From: Desulfobulbus sp. Tol-SR
GTDB lineage: Bacteria; Desulfobacterota; Desulfobulbia; Desulfobulbales; Desulfocapsaceae
NCBI GenBank assembly: GCA_000769715.1
Contig: JROS01000006.1
Location: 1 to 64,000 of the forward strand
Direction of reading: 5' to 3'
DNA: 64,000 bases
Part shown: positions 8,851 through 17,427 of the stretch, piece by piece
How the letters are laid out: the number at the start of each line of letters is the position of its first letter
Position numbering within the stretch: position 1 is the stretch's first letter
Made by a program: the position numbers and the translations under genes
The notes under the pieces: generated by a model
The model's database searches: none
What the model was told of the DNA's origin: nothing
What the model saw: the letters and a program-made list of their open reading frames with translations, nothing else

Positions 8851-9743
8851 GACGGCTTCTCTTGTTGGCCTTCGTCCTGACGGTCGCCGTCCTCGCCCTG
8901 ATCGTCACACTTGGCGTGCGACAATTTCAGCTCAATCGCCAGTACAACGAAATCACCAGCCAGAGCGGCGGGATGATATTCCGCTTTGCCACCATCAGGG
9001 AGATGATCACCGCCGGACTGATTGAAAACAGCCGGGCGAAACTGGTCCAGGCCATCCCCGAGTTGGAAAAACTCCATGCCGATATCGGCCGTATGGAGGA
9101 GCAACCCTCGATACCGCCGCAGCTGAGAATGGCCATGGTCGGCAGGATCGATCTGGCCGCCATCGTCATTTCCCTCAGAAAGCTGATCGACGACGAGGAG
9201 CGGGCGGATCGGGGACGACAACTGCAGGAGCAGCTGCGCATGGTCGCCGACCAGCTGCTCCAGTACGACCGGATCGTGGTCGGACAGGCCCGGGCGAGCA
9301 TAGTCAACCTGCAGAAGACCATCATCGGCATCATGGGACTGGGGATCAGCCTGGCGAGCATCGGACTGGTCTATCTCTACCGCAACACCTTGGTGCCGCT
9401 GCTGAAATTAACAGAGCACCTGCAGGTTGCCGAGGACAGTGGCGAGCAGGTTGTGGCCGCCGCCCATGCCTGCCGGGAATTGATCGATTTGACCAAGGCG
9501 ATAGAAGACCATCTCCATGCCTGCAGGCACAATGGCGAGAGTGAAAATGCCGCGGCCTTGACCATGCTGGCGGAGACCGTCAACGAGACGACCAATCAGC
9601 TCAACGGTATCATCAATTACGCACAGCTTCTGACAGATATGGCCGAAGATGAAGCCTCATCGCCTGAAAAACGTGAGATGCTGTGCAAAATCATAGAAGG
9701 TGGGACAAGGATTGCCGGGATCTGGCGGAAGGTCATCTCGTAG
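8838..9743 (+). CDS. Membrane protein with degenerate (His-less) HisKA helix
   Basis: 301 residues from the ATG at 8838, which overlaps the ftsH end by 13 bp. Membrane segments at about 7-27 and 161-181 enclose a helical periplasmic sensor-like domain, as in many histidine kinases. After the second segment comes a short linker (about 185-235) and then a dimerisation-helix-like region containing NQLNGIINYAQLL, nearly the same as the H-box of the kinase at 3305-4450. At the phosphoacceptor position there is Asn249 instead of His, and the protein ends after the second helix, with no ATPase domain. It therefore cannot autophosphorylate. It could pair with the soluble kinase and link it to the membrane, or act on its phosphotransfer. 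A simple decayed kinase is the alternative, but the frame is intact and coupled to ftsH. Confidence 0.8.
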   Translation: MYSLRRLLLLAFVLTVAVLALIVTLGVRQFQLNRQYNEITSQSGGMIFRFATIREMITAGLIENSRAKLVQAIPELEKLHADIGRMEEQPSIPPQLRMAMVGRIDLAAIVISLRKLIDDEERADRGRQLQEQLRMVADQLLQYDRIVVGQARASIVNLQKTIIGIMGLGISLASIGLVYLYRNTLVPLLKLTEHLQVAEDSGEQVVAAAHACRELIDLTKAIEDHLHACRHNGESENAAALTMLAETVNETTNQLNGIINYAQLLTDMAEDEASSPEKREMLCKIIEGGTRIAGIWRKVIS

Positions 9744-9862
9744 GTTGGGAAGGGGCGTCTTGTGTCTGTCTCCCGTGCTTAGGGTGCTGCTCGTGCCAGT
9801 TCGCAGCGATAATGGTCGCGCAAAAAGGGTACAATTCGGCCCGAGAGGAGGAAGAAAGAGAA

Positions 9863-11311
9863 ATGGCTGAGAACTTACCGTTGGAGAAAAAGCCCGCTGA
9901 AGAAGCCGAGACCGAACCGCATCTCACCTGGCAGGAACAGGTCGGGTTGTCCTGGAAGACACCGATGGGCCTGTTCGGAGTCGCCCTGACGACAATCTGT
10001 TTTACCTTGCTTATCCTCGGTCTTTTCGCCCACATGACCGGCCTGATCGAAAACCATTACGCCGCCATCGTCACCTTCCTGGTCTTTCCGGCCGGGGTCC
10101 TGTTCGGGTTGATCCTGATCCCGGTCTCGTTTTACCTCCGTCGTAAACGCTGGTTCAAGAACAGCCTCGGCAAGGCCTTTCTCATCATCGATTTCAGCAA
10201 GAAGATCCACCGTCGGACCGTATTTCTGTGCCTGGTACTGTCGGTCATCAACCTGACGATCTTTGCCCTGGTGATCTATGAGGCGTATCATTTCACCGAG
10301 TCGGATTTCTTCTGCGGTGCCGTCTGCCATACGGTCATGGACCCGGAATACACCGCCTATCAGCGTTCTCCCCATGCCAAGGTCGGCTGCGTCCAGTGCC
10401 ATATCGGCTCCGGCGCGGAATGGTACGTGAAGGCCAAGCTGTCAGGCCTGCGGCAGGTCAAGGCGGTATTGGACGGCAGTTATCGCACTCCGATCCCGGC
10501 CCCGGTCGAGCATCTCCGTCCGGCCCGGGATACCTGCGAGGCCTGCCACTGGCCGGAAAAATTCCATGGCAAGAGGACCAAGCAGTTCATCTCCTTTTCC
10601 AACGACAATCAAAAGGACGCCTCCATCCAGGAAGTCGCGCTGCATATCGGCGGGCGCAATCCCTACACCGATACCTTTGAAGGGATTCACTGGCATGTGA
10701 GCAAGGATGTCAAGGTCGAGTACCAGTCCCTCGACAACATTCGGACGGCCATCGGCAAGATCAAGGTGACCAAGCCGAACGGCATCACCGAGGAGTACGA
10801 AGTCCCCGGCGGGTCGGAGGAGCCCAAAGAGGGCGAAGGGGTATGGCGGACCATGGACTGCATCGACTGCCACAACCGACCGACCCACGTCTACGAGAAC
10901 CTGTCGGAAAAAATCGATCTCGGTCTCTATTCCAAGAAGATCAACCCCGACCTGCCCGGGATCCGGGAGGATTCGTTCACCGTGCTGCAGGCTGCGTACA
11001 CAAGTCGTGACGAGGCCAGGGAGCAGATTGTCGAGGACCTGGTAACCCTGCAGGCCAAACGTCACGGTGATGCCTTCGTCAAGGAACACGAGGCGGCGCT
11101 GATCGCATCCGGTAAATATCTGCTCGAGGCCTATCTCGGCAATGTCTGGCCGGATATGAAGGTGACCTGGGGGACCTATAAAGGACACAACGGTCACCAG
11201 GACGAGGCCGACGGCTACGGCTGCTTCAGATGTCATGACGATACCCATGTGACCAAGTTCGGCAAGACCATCTCGCAGAGCTGCGATCTCTGTCACGATG
11301 AGCCGCAATGA
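9863..11311 (+). CDS. NapC/NirT-family hexaheme membrane cytochrome c
   Basis: 482 residues from the ATG at 9863, preceded by AGGAGGAAG; in-frame starts further upstream lack such a site. Three membrane segments (about 36-58, 66-92, 118-142) lead to a periplasmic part with six CXXCH heme sites at 151, 176, 225, 333, 454 and 474. The first two (CGAVCH, CVQCH) are in the spacing typical of the NapC/NirT menaquinol-oxidising module. It should pass electrons from the menaquinol pool to periplasmic acceptors. It resembles the inner-membrane ImcH-type cytochromes of metal-reducing Desulfobacterota in layout, but the exact subfamily and partner are uncertain. A strong terminator follows, closing the locus. 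Confidence 0.88.
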   Translation: MAENLPLEKKPAEEAETEPHLTWQEQVGLSWKTPMGLFGVALTTICFTLLILGLFAHMTGLIENHYAAIVTFLVFPAGVLFGLILIPVSFYLRRKRWFKNSLGKAFLIIDFSKKIHRRTVFLCLVLSVINLTIFALVIYEAYHFTESDFFCGAVCHTVMDPEYTAYQRSPHAKVGCVQCHIGSGAEWYVKAKLSGLRQVKAVLDGSYRTPIPAPVEHLRPARDTCEACHWPEKFHGKRTKQFISFSNDNQKDASIQEVALHIGGRNPYTDTFEGIHWHVSKDVKVEYQSLDNIRTAIGKIKVTKPNGITEEYEVPGGSEEPKEGEGVWRTMDCIDCHNRPTHVYENLSEKIDLGLYSKKINPDLPGIREDSFTVLQAAYTSRDEAREQIVEDLVTLQAKRHGDAFVKEHEAALIASGKYLLEAYLGNVWPDMKVTWGTYKGHNGHQDEADGYGCFRCHDDTHVTKFGKTISQSCDLCHDEPQ

Positions 11312-11340
11312 CAATGCCCGGCTGATATGCTGACCAAAAA

Positions 11341-11373
11341 AGCCCGGTGGAGAGACTCCACCGGGCTTTTTTT
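11341..11373. terminator. Strong intrinsic (bidirectional) terminator
   Basis: A 12-bp perfect stem, AGCCCGGTGGAG / CTCCACCGGGCT (11341-11352, 11356-11367), has a 3-nt loop, an A-run before and seven T after. It ends the cytochrome transcript and can serve the leftward gene at 11426 as well. Confidence 0.92.
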
Positions 11374-11425
11374 ATGCCTGTTGCGGCGACGATATATCGG
11401 CACGGCAGAATCCGCCGGTACCGGA

Positions 11426-12673
11426 CTACAAGCTTTGCCGGTTAATCAGGGCGACGAGTCGAGATGGGCGGAAGGCCTTGGCCGGGCCGCAGGGCAGCAG
11501 CCTGCCGTCGGCGCTCGAGCGGTGAATCAATCCGGCCTCCATCAGTTCCTCGGTGATCTCCCGAATCAGTTGCTCCTTGTGATCGGGGAGATTTTTTGCC
11601 ACCTCCGATGCGGTGAGAAGTCGCTGGTCTTCAAAGGCCCGTTGCACCTCGATCATGACGGCAAAGGCGGCTCCGAGTCGCTGCTCCCCTGCCGCCGACG
11701 AGGTGAGCGGGATCATGCTGCTGTTCTGCAGGGACCAGGCGAACTGGGCTCCCGCCAGGACGATGATCCAGACGAGATGGATCCACAGCAGGAGGAGCGG
11801 CAAGGTGGCGAAGGAGCCATAGATGGCGTTGTACCGGGATACCCCGATCTGCATCGACACGAAGAGGCTCTGGACGCCGAACCAGCAGATTGCGGCGAGC
11901 ATCGATCCGGCGAGTGCCGGCAGAGTCCTGACCCGGGTGTTGGGGAAGAAAACGTAGATGACGTGGAGTGCCAGGGTGATGAAAACGATCGGGATCGCCT
12001 TGAGCAGCATTCCCTGCAGCCACTGTGCCGGAACCAGGGCATCGACCTGGGCGAGGAGGTTGGGGTTTTCGATGAAGGCGCTGGCGGCGATGCCGATATT
12101 GACGGCCAGCGGCATCAGCACGAGCAGGGTGATGTAATCGGAGACCTTGCGAAGGAAGGAACGCCCGGCCCTGACGTGCCAGATGATGTTCATCGCCGCT
12201 TCGATCTGGTGCAGCACCAGCATGATGCTGAGAATCAGGGCAAGCGTGCCGATGGTGCCGAGGGTGGTGAAGTTGGTTCGGTCGACGTAGGCGAAGATCC
12301 TGTCCACCGCCGAGCGCAGGTGTTCCGGAAAGGAAGTGTCGGCGGGTACGGTTTTGCTGCCGGATTCAGCGGTCATTTCCTGACTGCCGAAAATGGCGAT
12401 GGAGTCGTAGGCCAGCTGTTTCAGGTGGTTGTCGCCGCCGAGCCCCTTGATGACGGCGGTGCTGATCGCCAGGATCGGGACGAGGGAGAGGAGAATGGTC
12501 AGGGTCAGGGCGGCGGCCCGCAGGGACAGATCGTTGCGATGAAATTCACGCAGGGTGATGACGATGACACGGAGAAGACGACGCAGACCGGATATCGGCC
12601 GTGATCGCCCCTCGTCCCTGTCGTCAATCCAGGAAAGCAGTCTGGAATAGAGACCGCCGATGAAGGTTCTCAT
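11426..12673 (-). CDS. YihY/BrkB-family inner-membrane protein
   Basis: 415 residues. The central 280 residues hold about six hydrophobic segments with the family opening signature (RAAALTLTILLSLVPILAI), and the internal APFA-like stretch GSFATLPLLLLWIHLVWIIV is also typical of the YihY/BrkB group (once called ribonuclease BN, now considered membrane proteins of uncertain function). The C-terminal 90 residues are soluble and look like a winged-helix region (VAKNLPDHKEQLIREITEEL), as in other longer members. It is convergent with the cytochrome gene. The function (export or envelope integrity) is not established. Confidence 0.85.
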   Translation of the reverse strand: MRTFIGGLYSRLLSWIDDRDEGRSRPISGLRRLLRVIVITLREFHRNDLSLRAAALTLTILLSLVPILAISTAVIKGLGGDNHLKQLAYDSIAIFGSQEMTAESGSKTVPADTSFPEHLRSAVDRIFAYVDRTNFTTLGTIGTLALILSIMLVLHQIEAAMNIIWHVRAGRSFLRKVSDYITLLVLMPLAVNIGIAASAFIENPNLLAQVDALVPAQWLQGMLLKAIPIVFITLALHVIYVFFPNTRVRTLPALAGSMLAAICWFGVQSLFVSMQIGVSRYNAIYGSFATLPLLLLWIHLVWIIVLAGAQFAWSLQNSSMIPLTSSAAGEQRLGAAFAVMIEVQRAFEDQRLLTASEVAKNLPDHKEQLIREITEELMEAGLIHRSSADGRLLPCGPAKAFRPSRLVALINRQSL

Positions 12674-12786
12674 TCCCCGTCACCGTCGGCCGCACTTTGC
12701 ATGTCGATACTGTGCGGCAATGGCCATGTTGGTCTTTTCTTCAATCGGCCCGGCAGTGGTCATGGTTGTTCGTCAACGCCATAGGG

Positions 12787-13152
12787 TCAGCCGATGGCGA
12801 GCTCCTTTTTGCCGATCGCTTCGCTCTTGACCCGGTCAAGCAGTTCGGCCAGTACGGGTTTGATGTTCTCGCGGATGTCGCCGGCGACGATGATGAAGAG
12901 GAGATCGTCGCCGGGGGTGAAGCGGCCCGCTCGCGCTTCGATGATGATCTCGAAGATTCCCTCTCGCTTCAGATATTCCTGCCGTAATGCTTCGATCCTG
13001 GCAAAATCGGGTGTCACTTCGAGGGCGGTGACGGCAGTTCGGTCCTTTCTCGACCAGTTCCTGACAACACCGTTGTGGATCAGGATCATGCCGACATTGT
13101 CCTTGAAGCCGGGACGCTTTTTCAATTCTGCGATTGTCTGTGAAATGTCCAT
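12787..13152 (-). CDS. moaE: MoaE-like molybdopterin synthase large subunit
   Basis: 121 residues from the ATG at 13152 (AGGAAC upstream); a longer in-frame reading has no ribosome site. The sequence carries the MoaE features of anaerobic Desulfobacterota proteins: GMILIHNGVVRNWSRKDR, a central V-x-ALEV strand, and GDDLLFIIVAGDIRENI near the end. MoaE converts precursor Z to molybdopterin together with MoaD; moaD is not seen in this window. It is shorter than E. coli MoaE (about 150 residues). Another Moco gene (mobA) is present near 37.3 kb. Assignment by motif only. Confidence 0.72.
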   Translation of the reverse strand: MDISQTIAELKKRPGFKDNVGMILIHNGVVRNWSRKDRTAVTALEVTPDFARIEALRQEYLKREGIFEIIIEARAGRFTPGDDLLFIIVAGDIRENIKPVLAELLDRVKSEAIGKKELAIG

Positions 13153-13336
13153 GATATTGTTCCTGAAATGTGTGGTCGGCAGAGTGGCCGGCCGGTAGGA
13201 CTGCGCGCAGGTTCGCGGCGTCGGCCCGATGCGGGAAAAAATCACTCCGGCATGGGCCGACGGCGCTGAAAAGCGGGGATGGGTGGATTGAGCCTCTTCC
13301 CGGTTTCCTGTTCCAGTTCCAGATTCGGCAGGATGG

Positions 13337-15034
13337 TCATCCTGCAGGGTTGACCGATGCCAGGCCTTCGGTCTTGGATTTCAGATGGAATTGTTGCCGT
13401 TTCTTGAAAAAATTATCGACGGAGACCCTGTCGAAGACCAGAACCAGGTCCCGGCCGGCATTGATTCTGGCGGCCGCCTTGAGGTTGTTCAGGCGCTGCA
13501 GCACGGCTGTTGGTGTCGCCGTCCACTTCGCCAGGAGGTTCAGGGACTCTCCCGGTTGAACCTGTATCTTGCCATAGCGTTTGCCGTGGTGGATAGTGGT
13601 CTTGTATACTGCGAATCTGGATCTGGTCGGCTTCGATGTCGCAGCGTGTGTTTTGCCTGGTGCGGCAGTGGCGATTGGCTGGAGGTTGCCGGATGTTTTG
13701 GCAACACGGAGTTTCTGGCCGACGCGGATGACTGAAGAGTCGAGCCGGTTGTTCTGGACCAGCGCCCGGGTGGAAATGCCGTATTTTCGGGCGATAGCGG
13801 TCAGTGTTTCACCTTGTTGCACGTGGTGGACTGCGCCTGTTGTGACCAGGGCCGGTCTGTCGCTGCCCTTGGCGGCGATGACCGGCTTGTCGGCTGAGGC
13901 CGGTGCCGGCAGGCGGAGGGCGTATCCTTTCGGGACCTGGTGTCGGCCGGTGAAGACCTCCGTGCTCAGGGCCGGGTTCATTCGCTCAAGATTGCTCTGC
14001 GATACCCCGTAACGTTTCCGGATCTGGCGGATATCGGCGCTGCCCTTGAGGGTGACGGTCCGGGTTGGGAGCGGCCTGTCCAGGCGGACTCCGGGGTTTC
14101 GCTCGAGCTCTTTGGCACTCTGGAGGGCGGCCAGGAATTCTGAATAGAAATTTCTGGAGGCAAATTTGAAATGCCCTTTGTCGTACTCGGTGAAAATCCG
14201 CTCATAGGAGCCTTTTTCATTCAGCGCCCGCTTCATTCCCGCCGTTCCGTAATTGTATGAAGTCAGTGCCAGCGGCCAGCTGCCGAGCTGATTGTAGCTG
14301 TTCTTCAGGTACTTGGCGGCGGCGTGGGCGGCGATGATGGGGTCACTCCGCTCGTCGACGGCCCGGTCGATGCGGAGATAGTTTTTGCCGGTGCTGTTGG
14401 TGAATTGCCAGATCCCCGAGGCGCCGACCTTGCTGTAGGCCTCGATGTTGAAGGAAGATTCGACATGGGGCAGATAGGCCAGGTCCTCGGGCAGGCTGTA
14501 GGACCGCAACACCTGCTTGATCGCCGGGATATAGGCCCCCGAACGGATCACACCGGCCAGGAAGCGTTCCTTCTGGCCGGTCTGGGCCCTGACCGAGTCG
14601 GCGGCCAAGGCCAATCTCCGCTGGCGGTTACCGCCGGAGAACATCGCGGCGACCCGTCGCTCCTCGCCGGTGACGGGCGCAGTTCGGGACAGTTTGCGAA
14701 GGATGGCACTGTAATGCCGCACCTTGCGGTCGATGAGCAGCTTGTTCGCTTTTCCCGCCCCGGGAACCGAGTCGTCAACCTTGGTCACGACCTCATAGAT
14801 GATGGAAAGATCGTTTTTGTCGTGAATGACGGCGGTATTGAGGGAATACCTGGTATAGATATTCTTCCAGAATGCGACATTGTGCTGGATAACCGGATAG
14901 AGTGGAAAATGTGCATTGCCGGAGGCGGCATGGGTGTTGGGTGGAGTGCACGCAACCATGGCGAGCAGGAAGACGAAAAGGCCCCGGAAGAGATGGACGA
15001 TGGCGGTGCCGATTGCTGAAACTGGTTTCTTCAT
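13337..15034 (-). CDS. LysM-containing lytic transglycosylase (MltD-like)
   Basis: 565 residues with an N-terminal signal peptide (hydrophobic stretch about 8-36). The SLT domain (about 165-330) includes the catalytic-glutamate motif in LPHVESSFN, followed by GASGIWQFTNSTGKNY and ALTSYNYG. Three C-terminal repeats of LysM type follow (around TVTLKGSADIRQI, HHVQQGETLTAIARKYGIS and IQVQPGESLNLLAKW), the usual MltD build. It cleaves the glycan strands of peptidoglycan in the periplasm, with LysM modules for binding. It is divergently oriented to the Nudix gene. Assignment to the MltD type is good; its place in growth or division is not known. Confidence 0.9.
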   Translation of the reverse strand: MKKPVSAIGTAIVHLFRGLFVFLLAMVACTPPNTHAASGNAHFPLYPVIQHNVAFWKNIYTRYSLNTAVIHDKNDLSIIYEVVTKVDDSVPGAGKANKLLIDRKVRHYSAILRKLSRTAPVTGEERRVAAMFSGGNRQRRLALAADSVRAQTGQKERFLAGVIRSGAYIPAIKQVLRSYSLPEDLAYLPHVESSFNIEAYSKVGASGIWQFTNSTGKNYLRIDRAVDERSDPIIAAHAAAKYLKNSYNQLGSWPLALTSYNYGTAGMKRALNEKGSYERIFTEYDKGHFKFASRNFYSEFLAALQSAKELERNPGVRLDRPLPTRTVTLKGSADIRQIRKRYGVSQSNLERMNPALSTEVFTGRHQVPKGYALRLPAPASADKPVIAAKGSDRPALVTTGAVHHVQQGETLTAIARKYGISTRALVQNNRLDSSVIRVGQKLRVAKTSGNLQPIATAAPGKTHAATSKPTRSRFAVYKTTIHHGKRYGKIQVQPGESLNLLAKWTATPTAVLQRLNNLKAAARINAGRDLVLVFDRVSVDNFFKKRQQFHLKSKTEGLASVNPAG

Positions 15035-15159
15035 GCTCGATTTACCAGGGAAAAATTAATCGATATGGACTATATATCACAACATCCGGCGGATCGGAAT
15101 ATTTTTCGCTTTTAATTACACGGAAAAACAAGTGATCAACAATCGTATGAGGGTGCGGG

Positions 15160-15645
15160 ATGTATACACCGATATTGGCCACGCTGGGGTACATTATCTC
15201 GAGCGATCGGCAACAGACTCTGCTCGTGCATAGAAATCGCCGGCAGAATGACCAGCATCTGGGAAAATATAACGGGCTGGGCGGCAAGATGGAGCCGGGC
15301 GAGGACATTTACCAGTGTCTGGTGCGGGAAATTTACGAAGAGGCGGGCATCGTCTGTGAAAAGGCGGTGCTGCGGGGCACGATCAACTGGACCGGTTTCG
15401 GCCCGCACGGGGAGGACTGGTTCGGCTTCATCTTCCGGGTCGACGCCTTTTCCGGTATGGCGAAAGCATCCAATATTGAAGGGGATCTGGCGTGGGTGGA
15501 TATCGCCCTTCTCGACACCCTGCCGATGTGGGAGGGGGATAAATTTTTTCTTCCCCTGGTCTTCGATGACGATCCCCGGACCTTCCATGGGTATATGCCG
15601 TACCGCAATGAGACGCCGCTTTCATGGCAGTATACGCGGATCTAG
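15160..15645 (+). CDS. Nudix hydrolase (MutT-type 8-oxo-dGTP diphosphatase-like)
   Basis: 161 residues. A complete Nudix box starts at GGKMEPGED and continues with REIYEEAG (G-x5-E-x7-RE-x2-EE-x-G), after a strand with the substrate-binding LLVHRN and KYNGLGGK sequence. This GLGGK form is typical of MutT/MTH1-like 8-oxo-dGTP and 2-OH-dATP diphosphatases. It probably cleans the nucleotide pool. It stands alone, 125 bp from the divergent transglycosylase gene. Substrate is inferred from the motif. Confidence 0.88.
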   Translation: MYTPILATLGYIISSDRQQTLLVHRNRRQNDQHLGKYNGLGGKMEPGEDIYQCLVREIYEEAGIVCEKAVLRGTINWTGFGPHGEDWFGFIFRVDAFSGMAKASNIEGDLAWVDIALLDTLPMWEGDKFFLPLVFDDDPRTFHGYMPYRNETPLSWQYTRI

Positions 15646-15798
15646 AAATCGGTCTCAGTGGGCGGAACGACCCTGTTTCCGGCGGTTTGGAGGAAATGGC
15701 GATGGATTCCGGAATATCTTGCGGAGATCAGAGTGCATGGTATAGTCAGCGTCAGCACTGAACAGGTATTGAAGATAAAAGCCAAAGGAGCAGAATAT

Positions 15799-16137
15799 AT
15801 GAAACAGGAAAGCGAACTGGAGCGTCTTGAGCATTTTGTCAACAGCCTGATTGCCCGCTACAATGATCTGCAGAAAGTAAGCGAGCGGCTGGCCCAGGAT
15901 GTTCAGGAACGGGATGGAATCATTGAAGAACTTCGGGAAAATGTGGCACAACTCGAATCGGAGCGGACCGAGATCGGCAACAGGGTCAGCGGGATAATCT
16001 TCCAGATAGAGGAGTGGGAAAAGAGTGGCGCCGCCTCTGCCGGACAAGCCGCAACAGCCGACAATCCCGAAGGGAGAATACAGGGGAATCTGTTTTCGAT
16101 AGGGAGTGAGTCTCAGGGGGCAGTGGAGAATGACTGA
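15799..16137 (+). CDS. zapB: ZapB-like coiled-coil cell division protein
   Basis: 112 residues from the ATG at 15799, with AAAGGAG 9 bases upstream. The first 75 residues are a continuous heptad-type coiled coil (ELERLEHFVNSLIARYNDLQ...), then a short disordered tail. It sits directly before zapA, 59 bp away, as in many Desulfobacterota and other proteobacteria, where the coiled-coil partner links ZapA to FtsZ rings. Coiled coils are weak evidence for homology, so the name depends largely on position. Confidence 0.68.
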   Translation: MKQESELERLEHFVNSLIARYNDLQKVSERLAQDVQERDGIIEELRENVAQLESERTEIGNRVSGIIFQIEEWEKSGAASAGQAATADNPEGRIQGNLFSIGSESQGAVEND

Positions 16138-16196
16138 GATCCGGGTCGCCTGATTCAGGCATCAACAGGCGATGAGCGGATGAGGCGCAAGGGATC

Positions 16197-16496
16197 ATGA
16201 CCGAATCGGAACGATTAGTTCGATTCAAGCTTCTCGGGCAGGAATACGCCTTTTATACCGGGGCATCCGAGGATGAACTGGATGCCGTCTTCTCCATGGT
16301 GAGGGCATTGGTTGAGGAGAATATCCACGGTCCCCAGGGTTCTCTGCCGATCAGCAAGGTTGCGGTCCTGGCCTGTCTCAATATTGCGTCACGGCATGTC
16401 AGGCTGCAGCAGGAGCATGAGAATTACCAAATCGAAACCGAGGAGAGGCTGAAACGGTTGAATGAGTTGATTCGGGCGCGGTTGATCAAGGACTGA
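16197..16496 (+). CDS. zapA: Cell division protein ZapA
   Basis: 99 residues. The N-terminal strand (VRFKLLGQEYAFYTGASEDE) and the C-terminal long helix with VAVLACLNIASRHVRLQQE match the ZapA fold, a tetramer that bundles FtsZ filaments at mid-cell. It follows the ZapB-like gene and is followed by a structured RNA region, the position where 6S RNA is often found after zapA. Length is normal for the family. Confidence 0.88.
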   Translation: MTESERLVRFKLLGQEYAFYTGASEDELDAVFSMVRALVEENIHGPQGSLPISKVAVLACLNIASRHVRLQQEHENYQIETEERLKRLNELIRARLIKD

Positions 16497-16604
16497 CCAC
16501 TCCGGGTATAAAATGTTTTCGTTTGGATCAAAGTCTGCTATACTGGACTCGTAAAGATTGAAGTCCAGTTATTTAAATTTTAAGCAGTATTGAAAATTTT
16601 CATG

Positions 16605-16800
16605 TGGCCTCGTGTCTTGAAGACACGGCAGTTAGGTATTTCCCTGTGCTGTTGGTGATCTGCGGTGTGTGTTGAGCCAACTCTCATTAAAAGGGTACTT
16701 CCACTGGTAGATGATGGAAAATCGTTCGCGAATTTCCTGAAGATAGCACGAAGCTGCCCACCTAATTCATTAGGTTTAACTGTCCTGCAGACACGGCAGT
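16605..16800 (+). ncRNA. ssrS: Probable 6S RNA
   Basis: About 190 nt directly downstream of zapA, the conserved location of ssrS in many proteobacteria. Distant ends can pair: GTGTCT (16613-16618) with AGACAC (16789-16794), and GGCAGTTA with TAACTGTC, then GTGCT with AGCAC, enclosing a largely unpaired centre. A hairpin with a TTCG loop lies on the 3' side (16716-16737), as in 6S RNAs. 6S binds the housekeeping RNA polymerase. The exact ends and the promoter are uncertain, and I could not run a covariance search. Confidence 0.5.
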
Positions 16801-16992
16801 GTGGGGAAATCATTTCCATCAGGATATAAATATCCTGTTTGAATATATTCTGGATCATCCGGTGATCTTCGGGCCACTTTCCCGGTGACGCGGTTGCTCC
16901 AGAAAATCAAGATTGGCGGCGGGAACGCCGGAAAGCGGGCTTAACTGAAATCAGGAAGCAGAGTTGCTTTTTAAACAATATCTTCTCATGTG

Positions 16993-17117
16993 CCGGATCG
17001 AGAACATGGTGCATGAAAGGAACATCCCGTACGGTGGGATGTTGAGTTGGGGAAAAGTCACATGTTCACATGATTTCCTGGAGATTATTTTGGACATGGG
17101 TTCGTCGAACGATCCGG
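16993..17117 (+). other. Structured intergenic element between 6S region and rny
   Basis: CCGGATCG (16993-17000) and CGATCCGG (17110-17117) are perfect inverted arms enclosing 109 bases that contain a second perfect 8-bp hairpin (AACATCCC / GGGATGTT, 17021-17028 and 17036-17043). No gene is visible from 16801 to 17427. It may be a small RNA, the rny leader or a remnant; nothing identifies it further. 17118-17427 shows no recognisable element. Confidence 0.3.
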
Positions 17118-17427
17118 TCCAGGTGGTTTCCGTGATAATCTGAAGTGGGACATCCTGTGATGCGGTCAAAAAAAATCGTCATCTTTCGAGGCCTTGCCGG
17201 ATCGTGTTGTCGATGGATGTACATCGATACCGAGAGAACGGTATGGCGGAAGAAGGACTGCAAAAATGATATTATTCATTCCGGGCCGCAAACAAGCTGA
17301 ACGGATTGCAGGTTAGCGGACGTCTATCTGATCATCCCCCCTCTCTTTCTTGATTCCTTCCTTATCTGGTTGCCCTCCGTTTCCTCCCTCCCCGTTGCGC
17401 CAGTCCCTAAAAAAGGATTGTATTTCC

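Noticed and set aside
11327-12604. Rightward open frame of about 425 codons over the YihY gene
   Set aside because: Low-complexity Asp/Gly/Gln-rich antisense reading, no motif, while the leftward frame has clear family features.
16580-16858. Leftward 92-codon open frame over the 6S region
   Set aside because: No ribosome site, no motif, and it overlies paired RNA arms.
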